A DNA stretch of 64,000 nucleotides. It comes from Psychrobacillus psychrodurans. GTDB taxonomy: Bacteria > Bacillota > Bacilli > Bacillales_A > Planococcaceae. Position 1 is the stretch's first letter, and every line of letters begins with the position of its first letter. Positions 15,843 through 23,415 of this stretch are shown here, in pieces. The notes under the pieces are model-generated. The model was given only the letters and a program-made list of their open reading frames with translations, made no database searches and was not told the DNA's origin. A program made the translations under genes and the position numbers. The stretch covers positions 62,001 to 126,000 of the forward strand of contig FOUN01000010.1 of the NCBI GenBank assembly GCA_900114885.1, written 5' to 3'.

Positions 15843-16889
15843 TTAGATTTGAATTAGTTTCTGCGCTCGAATATCTCCTAAGAAGAACTTTCCATATGGA
15901 ATCATTTTTTGAATGGCGATGGATGCTACTATTGGGGTGATTATCCCTAGTGTAGTAAAGCCAATAATGCCATATTGGAAATAATTATTCAGGATGATAT
16001 CCGTAAAAATATGCAAATACATTATAGAAATCGAGTGTTTTTCAATTTTCGCCAACCAATCTAGCGATAGAATAGCGGTAACTCTTTGAAACAGACCAAG
16101 AATAACGACTATAAACGCAATAGGAATGACTAAGTCCAGCAGAAGATGTTCGTATCGCAGGAATTTCATACTTAGGTGATAGTCGATATAGCCAAGTTTG
16201 TCTGTTATTATCGCAGTGATTGCAATGACCAAAGCTCCTATCAACCAAGATTTAGTAATGTTCATCCAAATTGATTTGGCATAATAGCCAAGAGCAAAAT
16301 AGACGATTGCCATTAGAACGACGTCTAGGTTCCAAAGCATAGGAATGGTTTGTGAAGCTTCGTCTGGAGCGCCGTTAATATATTGCATAGCGAAAATACT
16401 CTCTAGATGAGCAACGATATAAAAAACAATGAGTAGTACAATTTGCTTGACTCGACTTAAATACTTTGTCATCATCATGAATAACAAATACGTAAAGAAA
16501 AGTGTCGTTACAAACCAGAAAACTCCATAAGCACCACGTGCAAAACGGCCCGCAATAACTAACTTCCATAAATCTTGCAAGTACCAGGATAAGTCAAAGT
16601 TACCTCCAGCAAGCTCCATTCCATATCGAACAGTTGTAATAGCTAATAAGAAAAACAAGTAAGGAACTATTAGCTGTAGGAATCTCTTTTTTATAGAGAC
16701 TCTTGTGTCTTGATCTTCTTTTAATTCTTTAAAAAATAATCCACTTAATAAGAAAAAAGCTGGCATATGAAACCAGTATATATATGTGATGAACGGAAAA
16801 TCTAATTCACCTGGATAATGTCCGATGACAACTAAAATCATTAAGAATCCTTTTGTTACATCGACCCATGTTAAACGTTTGTTAGCCAT
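15843..16889 (-). CDS. Membrane acyltransferase, acyltransferase-3 family
   Basis: 348 residues, about ten membrane helices. The N-terminus has the family hallmark KRLTWVDVTKGFLMILVVIGHYP with the catalytic-type histidine near residue 24, followed by YWFHMPAFFLLSGLFFK. Acyltransferase-3 proteins O-acetylate peptidoglycan, polysaccharides, lipids or small molecules using acetyl-CoA. The C-terminus lacks the SGNH domain fused in OatA, but an SGNH hydrolase is encoded divergently 110 bases away (17001), suggesting a split pair. The acceptor is unknown. SD AGGAAG precedes the ATG. Confidence 0.85.
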   Translation of the reverse strand: MANKRLTWVDVTKGFLMILVVIGHYPGELDFPFITYIYWFHMPAFFLLSGLFFKELKEDQDTRVSIKKRFLQLIVPYLFFLLAITTVRYGMELAGGNFDLSWYLQDLWKLVIAGRFARGAYGVFWFVTTLFFTYLLFMMMTKYLSRVKQIVLLIVFYIVAHLESIFAMQYINGAPDEASQTIPMLWNLDVVLMAIVYFALGYYAKSIWMNITKSWLIGALVIAITAIITDKLGYIDYHLSMKFLRYEHLLLDLVIPIAFIVVILGLFQRVTAILSLDWLAKIEKHSISIMYLHIFTDIILNNYFQYGIIGFTTLGIITPIVASIAIQKMIPYGKFFLGDIRAQKLIQI

Positions 16890-17000
16890 AAAACTTCCTC
16901 CAAAACATTAATTTCTATGTTTGTTTATCCGTTTTTGGGTAATTATAAACGTATAGTGTGTTTCAATTATATTACATATTGTTAAAAGGAGTTTTGTTAT

Positions 17001-17612
17001 ATGTTGGAAATAATTTGTTTTGGGGACAGTATCACTGCTAGAAAAGAGGGCAATCCATCACCCATTTTAACTCATAAATTGACGTCGAAAATGCCTAATT
17101 ATGAATTTATTAATGCCGGAGTATCTGGAAATACAACGGAGCAAGCAATGTTCCGTTTCAATAAAGATGTGTTATCTAAGCGCCCTGATGCGGTGACTGT
17201 ACTTTTTGGAGCGAATGACTCAGCGACACATAAGTTTGTAGATTTAGAAACGTTTAAGCGTAATATTTCTTTATTTGCAAAGCAGGTGGGTCCTGAAAAG
17301 ACAATATTGATCAGCCCTGCTCCTGTGGATGAGTCTCTTCAGCCGAATAGGACGAATGAACGTATGGAGAAATATGCACAGGCTGTTCAGGAGGTTGCCG
17401 AAGAAACGGGTAGTTATTTTATCGATTTCTTTCATATTTTTTATTCCAAACCAAACTACAGGGATCTATTAGTAGGGGAGAAGAATGATGGTCTGCATTT
17501 TGGTGAAGCTGGCTATGAATTGCTTTCTGATTTAATAGTGCAAAAATTGGAGGAAATGGAGATTGAGGATGGTTTCTTTAAAAAACTAGTAGACAGATTA
17601 ATGAGAGGCTAG
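17001..17612 (+). CDS. SGNH/GDSL-type hydrolase
   Basis: 203 residues, start after AAAAGGAG. Block I is FGDSITAR (catalytic Ser10), block II NAGVSGNT, block III LFGANDS and block V NDGLHFGEAGYELL with the Asp-His of the triad, so all four SGNH blocks are intact. Such enzymes are esterases, lipases or acetyl-esterases; with no signal peptide this one is probably cytosolic. It is divergent from the acyltransferase-3 gene and 60 bases upstream of the YugN-like gene. Confidence 0.87.
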   Translation: MLEIICFGDSITARKEGNPSPILTHKLTSKMPNYEFINAGVSGNTTEQAMFRFNKDVLSKRPDAVTVLFGANDSATHKFVDLETFKRNISLFAKQVGPEKTILISPAPVDESLQPNRTNERMEKYAQAVQEVAEETGSYFIDFFHIFYSKPNYRDLLVGEKNDGLHFGEAGYELLSDLIVQKLEEMEIEDGFFKKLVDRLMRG

Positions 17613-17672
17613 TATTTTTAAGACGATTCTTGGAGATGATAGGATGAAGATTCGAACGAGGAGTGGATTATT

Positions 17673-18083
17673 TTGCTGCAATTACAAACGGAGTTGGAAG
17701 GAAAAGAAATTGGTTTCGGTGATTTAAGAAGTAGAATAGATAGCCTAGGCTACACGATTGGCGGAAATTGGGATTACCATAAAGGTAGTTTTGACAATGT
17801 ATTATGGAGAGATGAAGCGGAAACAATATACTTGCGACTTCCATTCGAAGTGGTGGAGGGAGAGCTAGACAATTACGATGCCCAAATTAAGTTCCAAACG
17901 CCTTATGTCATCAAGCATGTAGTTAATATAGGTTTAGACGAGGATGAAAATTCTTTGCTAACATCGACAGGCTTCAATCAATTCCAAGATCCAGTTGATA
18001 AGGACGGTCAAATTGCCAACAAAAATAAATGGACAGTAGCTGGTGAGCAAGCAGTTGAGAAAATCGTACGGTTAGTCCAATAA
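17673..18083 (+). CDS. YugN-like family protein
   Basis: 136 residues from a TTG start preceded by CGAGGAG. The sequence fits the YugN-like family: GGNWDYHKGSFD near residue 30, ETIYLRLPFEVVEGELD near 50-66, IKHVVNIGLDEDE near 79-91 and FNQFQDPVDKDG near 101-112. The family is small, soluble and Bacillales-specific, of unknown role; deletion of yugN has no well-known phenotype that I can cite. It follows the SGNH gene and ends at a terminator. Confidence 0.75.
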   Translation: MLQLQTELEGKEIGFGDLRSRIDSLGYTIGGNWDYHKGSFDNVLWRDEAETIYLRLPFEVVEGELDNYDAQIKFQTPYVIKHVVNIGLDEDENSLLTSTGFNQFQDPVDKDGQIANKNKWTVAGEQAVEKIVRLVQ

Positions 18084-18125
18084 AAAAGAGATCATTTCGT
18101 AGTGGATGCGAAGTGATCTTTTTTA
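18083..18125 (+). terminator. Terminator after the YugN-like gene
   Basis: AAAGAGATCA-TTTCG, short loop, CGAA-GTGATCTTTTTT. Confidence 0.8.
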
Positions 18126-18146
18126 ATAGATAGCGTATATAAGAAT

Positions 18147-18210
18147 GTCCTGTGAACACTGGGTTTGTGGTATTTTTTCAAAATGAATATTACGACTGAT
18201 TTCCGTTTTA
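18147..18210. repeat. Interspersed bipartite repeat, copy 1
   Basis: GTCCTGTGAACACTGGGTTT, then 29 bases, then CTGATTTCCGTTTTA. The same two blocks at nearly the same spacing (49 vs 48 bases between block starts) occur at 58967-59031. A related GTGGACACTGGG lies at 18328. The rest of the 18126-18409 gap shows no coding signal. Confidence 0.6.
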
Positions 18211-18409
18211 TGAAGTGAAATAGCGAACGAAATTGTATCTTCGAGAGTTTCCTTTATCAATAGGAAAGTAGCTTTTCTCTAGTTATCCAAAAACGTACTT
18301 ACCTGTTTCTAAAAGTTGTAGGAGGGTGTGGACACTGGGCTCAGAGGATCAGGCTTCTCTTTTTATCCGGTTTTTCTTAGCCCCCTAAGCTACCCTAAAG
18401 ACCCCACAC

Positions 18410-18438
18410 TTACAATATTCGATATATTTCATTATAAT
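18410..18438 (+). promoter_or_regulatory. Sigma-A promoter of the tsaE-tsaB-rimI-tsaD operon
   Basis: TTACAA, 17 bases, TATAAT; start point about 30 bases before the tsaE ATG. Confidence 0.75.
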
Positions 18439-18476
18439 AGAAGCATTAGAGATGTAACTGGAAAGGAAAGCGACCG

Positions 18477-18929
18477 ATGAAATATGAACGAATGATTAAT
18501 TCGGAGCAAGAAACAAAGGCTCTTGCTGAGCAATTGGCAGTCCGCTTACATGCTGGAGATATACTGACTCTAGAAGGCGACCTAGGAGCAGGTAAAACGA
18601 CATTCACAAAAAGTGTGGCGAAAGGTTTAGGAATTACACGAAACGTAAATAGCCCAACGTTCACTATATTAAAGCAATATGAGGGCAGGCTGCCGTTAAA
18701 TCATTTAGATGTCTACCGACTTGCGGATAGTGATGAGGATTTAGGCTGGGACGAGCTGTTTTACGGCGATGCGGTAAGCATCATTGAGTGGGCACATTTG
18801 ATAGAAGAGGATTTGCCAGCAGAACGACTGGCGATTCAGATTCTTCGTCTAGATGAGAATGCCAGAAAATTTACGTTTATGCCCTATGGCAAACGATATG
18901 AACAATTATGTGAGGAGCTTTTTGAATGA
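18477..18929 (+). CDS. tsaE: tRNA threonylcarbamoyladenosine biosynthesis ATPase TsaE
   Basis: 150 residues with Walker A LEGDLGAGKTTFTK (about 33-46), the NSPTFTILKQY segment and a Walker B-like IIEWAHLI. TsaE (YdiB) works with TsaB and TsaD in transfer of threonylcarbamoyl to A37 of ANN-decoding tRNAs; ATP hydrolysis resets the complex. It starts the operon and overlaps tsaB by 4 bases (ATGA). SD GGAAAGG. Gene order ydiB-C-D-E as in B. subtilis makes the identity secure. Confidence 0.93.
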   Translation: MKYERMINSEQETKALAEQLAVRLHAGDILTLEGDLGAGKTTFTKSVAKGLGITRNVNSPTFTILKQYEGRLPLNHLDVYRLADSDEDLGWDELFYGDAVSIIEWAHLIEEDLPAERLAIQILRLDENARKFTFMPYGKRYEQLCEELFE

Positions 18930-19612
18930 TTTGGTTAGGAATAGATACATCAAATACACCTCTTGCGATAGCTATTGTAAAGGATGAACAAGTACTTGCT
19001 TCGTTTCAGTCATCAATGAAAATTACGCACTCGATTGGCACGATGCCAGCTATTGAAGAATTAATGGAAAAAGCAAATATTAAGCCAAATGAAATAGAAG
19101 CGATTGCTGTAGCGAAAGGACCGGGTTCCTATACAGGAGTTCGTATTGGAGTAACGATTGGAAAAACACTCGCTTGGACACTAAAAGTGCCAATATATTC
19201 GGTGTCAAGCTTACATGTACTTGCTGAGAATGCTCCGTATTTCCAAGGTGTTGTTTGTTCCATTATGGACGCACGTCGTAGTAATGTATTTGCTGGAATT
19301 TATGCAAACGGGGAAGTAGTAAAGGAAGCACATATATCCTTAGTTGATTTACTAACAACTCTAGATAATATGGAACAGCAAGTGTTATTTGTCGGCATGG
19401 ACGTTTCGATTCACTGGGAGCAAATAAAAGAAGTACTTGGAGATAAGGTTCAGCGGGCTAATGCCGCTTTCGATTTACCAAATGCAGCTGTATTAATAGA
19501 AATGGCGAAAAAAATGGAGCCTTCCGAAGTACATACAGTTGTGCCTGAGTATTTGCGTATTACCGAAGCAGAGGCAAACTGGATGAAAGAGCAGAAGAAA
19601 AATGGAAACTAA
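18926..19612 (+). CDS. tsaB: tRNA threonylcarbamoyladenosine biosynthesis protein TsaB
   Basis: 228 residues of the ASKHA fold: LGIDTSNTPLAIAIV at the N-terminus and KGPGSYTGVRIGVTIGKTLAW at about 69-89, which is the classic TsaB motif. It is the inactive paralogue that dimerises with TsaD and scaffolds the t6A complex. Its start overlaps tsaE and its end overlaps rimI by 11 bases, so the four genes are translationally coupled. Confidence 0.93.
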   Translation: MIWLGIDTSNTPLAIAIVKDEQVLASFQSSMKITHSIGTMPAIEELMEKANIKPNEIEAIAVAKGPGSYTGVRIGVTIGKTLAWTLKVPIYSVSSLHVLAENAPYFQGVVCSIMDARRSNVFAGIYANGEVVKEAHISLVDLLTTLDNMEQQVLFVGMDVSIHWEQIKEVLGDKVQRANAAFDLPNAAVLIEMAKKMEPSEVHTVVPEYLRITEAEANWMKEQKKNGN

Positions 19613-20057
19613 TATAACGTATCGAAAAATGACTTTAGATGATATAGATCAAGTACTGTTGATCGAACAGGAGGCATTCGACACACCTTGGACGAGGGAA
19701 GCCTTTGAGCACGAAATGACGACAAATTTGTATTCACATTATCTTGTTGCTGAAACAGAAGCAAAAGATATAATCGGATACTGTGGCATGTGGATAGTTA
19801 TGGATGAAAGTCATATTACTAATGTGGCAGTAGCTGAACGTATGCGTGGAAACAAAATTGGCGAAGGATTGATGCGGGAGGCTATCCGTGTAGTAACAGA
19901 GCAAAATGTAGTACTCATGACACTTGAAGTTAGAGTATCAAATGATGTGGCGAAAAACTTATATTATAAACTTAACTTCCAAGACGGAGGCATACGGAAA
20001 AATTATTATTCAGACACCGGAGAGGATGCACTTGTGATGTGGGTGGAATTTAAATGA
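19602..20057 (+). CDS. rimI: Ribosomal protein S18 alanine N-acetyltransferase
   Basis: 151-residue GNAT protein: [20 protein letters not shown] with TPWTREAF, the RimI-type substrate loop, and the acetyl-CoA loop [17 protein letters not shown] (Q/RxxGxG/A form) near 85-100; [13 protein letters not shown] is the C-terminal signature. RimI acetylates the N-terminal alanine of S18 in E. coli; in Bacillales the substrate is less certain. Overlaps both neighbours in the t6A operon. Confidence 0.9.
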   Translation: METNITYRKMTLDDIDQVLLIEQEAFDTPWTREAFEHEMTTNLYSHYLVAETEAKDIIGYCGMWIVMDESHITNVAVAERMRGNKIGEGLMREAIRVVTEQNVVLMTLEVRVSNDVAKNLYYKLNFQDGGIRKNYYSDTGEDALVMWVEFK

Positions 20058-21073
20058 GAAAAGACCAATATATATTAGGAATTGAAACGAGCTGTGATGA
20101 AACAGCAGCATCGATTGTAAAAAATGGGCATGAGATTATATCTAATGTAGTAGCATCACAAATCGAAAGCCATAAACGATTTGGTGGAGTAGTACCAGAA
20201 GTCGCATCGAGACACCATGTGGAGCAGATTACGATTGTTATCGAAGAAGCATTAAAACAAGCGGATATGACACCACAGGATTTAGATGCAGTTGCAGTTA
20301 CAGAAGGCCCAGGGTTAGTCGGAGCACTTCTGATAGGTATAAATGCTGCGAAAGCATTCGCTTTTGCAAATGGGCTTCCACTAGTTGGAGTCCACCACAT
20401 CGCGGGGCATATTTACGCTAATGCACTAGTACAGAAGATGGAATTCCCACTTTTGGCATTAGTTGTTTCTGGAGGTCATACGGAGCTTGTATTGATGAAG
20501 GAAGATGGACAGTTCGAATTAATCGGTGAGACTAGGGATGACGCTGCAGGTGAAGCGTACGACAAAGTAGCTCGAGTATTGAATCTTCCATATCCAGGAG
20601 GTCCACATATCGATAAACTTGCTAACGAAAGTGATGAAGCATTGCAATTTCCTAGAGCATGGCTAGAGGAAGGGTCATATGATTTTAGCTTCAGTGGATT
20701 AAAATCTGCAGTTATCAATTATCAGCATAACGCCGAGCAACGTGGAGAAGAGATAAATCCGAACCACCTAGCGGCAGGATTCCAGCAAAGTGTAGTGGAA
20801 GTGTTAACGACAAAAACTATACGTGCAGCACGTGAATTTAAAGTGAAGCAAGTGATTGCTGCGGGTGGAGTTGCTGCAAATAAAGGACTTCGTAATTCAC
20901 TAGAGGAAGCTTTTACAAAAGAGAATATACATTTTTATGTACCACCCATCAAGCTATGTACAGACAATGCAGCCATGATTGCTGCCGCTGGAAATTCTAA
21001 GTATTCAGCAGGACATTTAAGTGATATGTCGATGAATGGTAGACCAGGTCTAGAATTAAATAGTTGGAATTAA
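20054..21073 (+). CDS. tsaD: tRNA N6-threonylcarbamoyladenosine synthase, catalytic subunit TsaD
   Basis: 339 residues, full length for the Kae1/YgjD family. [16 protein letters not shown] at the N-terminus, the Fe/Zn-binding [11 protein letters not shown] (two His near 111-115), VVSGGHTEL, and [15 protein letters not shown] near the C-terminus (KLCTDNAAM). It catalyses threonylcarbamoyl transfer to tRNA A37. Formerly gcp/ydiE. Starts within the end of rimI (ATGA overlap). Downstream is a terminator and then the DnaA-box cluster, as in B. subtilis between gcp and ydiF. Confidence 0.95.
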   Translation: MRKDQYILGIETSCDETAASIVKNGHEIISNVVASQIESHKRFGGVVPEVASRHHVEQITIVIEEALKQADMTPQDLDAVAVTEGPGLVGALLIGINAAKAFAFANGLPLVGVHHIAGHIYANALVQKMEFPLLALVVSGGHTELVLMKEDGQFELIGETRDDAAGEAYDKVARVLNLPYPGGPHIDKLANESDEALQFPRAWLEEGSYDFSFSGLKSAVINYQHNAEQRGEEINPNHLAAGFQQSVVEVLTTKTIRAAREFKVKQVIAAGGVAANKGLRNSLEEAFTKENIHFYVPPIKLCTDNAAMIAAAGNSKYSAGHLSDMSMNGRPGLELNSWN

Positions 21074-21169
21074 GAAAAACAAATGCGCCTATTTTAGTAC
21101 CGAGATTCTGAAACGAGTCAAAGCCTATTCGCTTGTAGTCTAGACTCTAAACAACTAAATGAAATACTC

Positions 21170-21206
21170 AAATCCTCTTTTCTTCGACAAGAAAAGAGGA
21201 TTTTTT
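21170..21206 (+). terminator. Terminator of the t6A operon
   Basis: AAATCCTCTTTTCTT-CGAC-AAGAAAAGAGGATTTTTT: a 15-bp perfect stem with a T-run. Confidence 0.95.
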
Positions 21207-21246
21207 ATCATGGAATTTAGAAGTTGTCAATAGAGAACATTCGTAC

Positions 21247-21417
21247 TTATGCACATTTTGTGGATAACATGTGCGTAACTTAGACGCAAACTATATATAG
21301 TATGATTGTTATACACATCAATGTGGACAACTTATTTTTAAAATTGTGGACAATGTGGATAAACCTGTTGATAGATTGATATAACTAGTTTTTCTTTGTG
21401 AATAAATATGTGGAGAA
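21247..21417. promoter_or_regulatory. DnaA-box cluster
   Basis: Five perfect TTATNCACA boxes in 160 bases: 21247-21255 (+), 21259-21267 (-), 21309-21317 (+), 21354-21362 (-) and 21397-21405 (-), plus one-mismatch boxes at 21270, 21322, 21345 and 21409. Such density is not expected by chance. B. subtilis has an intergenic DnaA-box cluster between gcp (tsaD) and ydiF, as I recall, which helps restrain replication initiation; this is the same genomic neighbourhood. No replication gene or AT-rich unwinding arrangement argues for an origin here. Confidence 0.85.
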
Positions 21418-21623
21418 AAGTTATTATAAAATAGTACTTGACCAACATATATGTATACTATTCGACACTGCAACAATTATAAGATTAAAACATAAGAAGG
21501 ATTATCGCTGAAATTGTAGAATTCTAGTAATAGGTGGAAAGTATCAGAATAGGTTGTAAGGTTTCATTCTGGCCAATAAAAATAAGATAGAATATTATTA
21601 CTCAATTTTAGGGAGGAAACTTA

Positions 21624-22109
21624 GTGAAGATGTTTTTTCAGTATAATTGGTTGGTTAGGGAAGACTGGTATCTATGGTGTGAGAGATTAAGTGAAGAAGA
21701 ACTGTTATGCAAACGCACAGGTGGAGTAGGAAGCATTTTAGAAACATTATTTCATATAGTAGATGTGGAATGGAGTTGGATTCGTGTTTTACAGGATCAG
21801 CCTGATTTTCAGGAGAGTTTTGAAAATTATAGTACTCTGGAGAAAGTAAGGCAATTAGACGCAAAATTTCGATTGGAAGTCGAAGCCTTTGTAAACAACT
21901 GGAATGATAGCATGGAAAGTCGCATACTTTACGATACGTTGCCAGATGGAAGAATTGAACGGGATACTTGGGGTGAAGTTATTCGACATGTAATTGCTCA
22001 TGAGATACACCATATCGGACAATTATCTATTTGGGCAAGAGAATTAGGAAAAAAACCGATATCTGCTAATGTAATTGGACGTGGACTTGCTGATTCAGCA
22101 AAAGAATAA
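21624..22109 (+). CDS. DinB family protein
   Basis: 161 residues from a GTG start after GGGAGGAAACTTA. DinB/YfiT four-helix bundle features: WLVREDWYLWCERLSEEELL at the N-terminus, the first metal-ligand histidine in ILETLFHIVDVEWSWI, and the pair in IRHVIAHEIHHIGQLSIW. The family holds a divalent metal with three His and includes thiol-dependent S-transferases and many of unknown function. It sits between the DnaA-box cluster and a beta-lactamase-like gene and is not part of the B. subtilis ydi order, so it looks inserted. Confidence 0.82.
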   Translation: MKMFFQYNWLVREDWYLWCERLSEEELLCKRTGGVGSILETLFHIVDVEWSWIRVLQDQPDFQESFENYSTLEKVRQLDAKFRLEVEAFVNNWNDSMESRILYDTLPDGRIERDTWGEVIRHVIAHEIHHIGQLSIWARELGKKPISANVIGRGLADSAKE

Positions 22110-22276
22110 ATGATTCACAAGACAAACGGAGTTGTAATTTACCGCACATCTTCGATGAAGTTTTATATTTTGAGATTCAAAGGATTAGGTCATTTTTAGA
22201 AAAGGTAAAAGAGTGCAACAGCTAAAATATTTTTCTAACAGCTTATTTCAAATGTTGTAAAACGATGGAGGACATA

Positions 22277-23359
22277 ATGTTGAATACGACAAGTATAGAG
22301 GCCGTAAAGAGGCATTTGGATAAATACTTTAATAAAATTCATCAAAAAAATACTCAATCAAGCATCCAAATTCTGATTGATAGTAAAAAGTTAGATTTTC
22401 AGTATAACTATTCATCAGAAGATTCAAACCAACCTTTCCATATTGCAAGTATTGGTAAAATGTTTACTGCTACTCTAATAATGATTTTAATAGACAGAAA
22501 TAGTTTATCCTTACACGATCCGATATCAAATTATTTTACAAATATAGAACTTGAAAATCTCTTTATATTTAAGGATAAAGATTATATAAAAGAAGTTACC
22601 GTAGAACAATTATTAGCGCATACTTCAGGAATCGGTGATTATTTCGAAGATCCAGTAAATTTAGGTAGTCCGATGTCTAAATTGATCGTTTCCGAATCTG
22701 AAAAGAAATGGACTCCTTATGAATTAGTTGAATTCACACGGAAAAGGCAAAAAGCTGCAGGGATACCTGGGAAGGTCTTTCATTACTCAGATACTGGTTA
22801 TATTTTACTTGGTTTAATCATTGAAAAAGTTTCAGGAAAACCATTTCATGAGAATCTACATGATGAAATCTTTACCCCACTTGGAATGCAGGACTCTTAT
22901 ATGCTATTCTATTCGGAACCTAAAAATCCCCTACAAAAATTTCAAAAGATTTGGCTTAACGGCACAGATGTAACAGACTTTCAAAGTCTAAGTGTGGACT
23001 GGTCGGGAGGTGGAATAATATCTACTCCAAATGATCTTCTTTCTTTTAATAGAGCTTTTAGAGAAGGAAGATTATTTAATGAAGAAAAAATACAGTTTAT
23101 GGAAAAATTCAAACATAAATTCAGAACTGGTATTCACTATGGAACAGGGCTAATGGAAATCCGATTTGAAGAGTTCTTTTTTCTATTGAAAGGGTTACCA
23201 AGAGTAAGAGGGCATATTGGAGTTCTTTCAACTCATTTGTTTTATGACCCATCTACTGAGACCCATATTATTATGAATTTTGGATCGAGTAAACTAATGG
23301 TTCAAAGTTTCAAGGCATTAATTGAAGTTATTAGACAACTAAAAAGAGTAAAATCATAA
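22277..23359 (+). CDS. Beta-lactamase-family serine hydrolase
   Basis: 360 residues from the ATG at 22277 behind GGAGG; an in-frame ATG at 22265 overlaps that site. Class C/PBP4*-like motifs: SxxK in IASIGKMFTATL (Ser near 62), the YxN equivalent HYSDTGYILLGLIIEKVSGKPF (Tyr-Ser-Asp) and a C-terminal GHIGVLSTH in place of KTG. No signal peptide, so probably cytosolic, which argues against a true drug-inactivating beta-lactamase; D-amino-acid peptide or ester hydrolysis is more likely. It is convergent with the ABC-F gene. Confidence 0.82.
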   Translation: MLNTTSIEAVKRHLDKYFNKIHQKNTQSSIQILIDSKKLDFQYNYSSEDSNQPFHIASIGKMFTATLIMILIDRNSLSLHDPISNYFTNIELENLFIFKDKDYIKEVTVEQLLAHTSGIGDYFEDPVNLGSPMSKLIVSESEKKWTPYELVEFTRKRQKAAGIPGKVFHYSDTGYILLGLIIEKVSGKPFHENLHDEIFTPLGMQDSYMLFYSEPKNPLQKFQKIWLNGTDVTDFQSLSVDWSGGGIISTPNDLLSFNRAFREGRLFNEEKIQFMEKFKHKFRTGIHYGTGLMEIRFEEFFFLLKGLPRVRGHIGVLSTHLFYDPSTETHIIMNFGSSKLMVQSFKALIEVIRQLKRVKS

Positions 23360-23367
23360 GCAATTAG

Positions 23368-23413
23368 AAAAGGTAGTGAAGCCAAAAAAACGAATTGGTT
23401 TCACTACCTTTTT
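23368..23413. terminator. Bidirectional terminator
   Basis: AAAAGGTAGTGAA, 18-base loop, TTCACTACCTTTTT, between two convergent genes. Confidence 0.9.
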
Positions 23414-23415
23414 CT

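Noticed and set aside
21247-21417. Chromosome origin of replication
   Set aside because: DnaA boxes are present but there are no dnaA/dnaN/recF genes and no typical AT-rich unwinding stretch with DnaA-trio; a DnaA-box cluster is the better reading.
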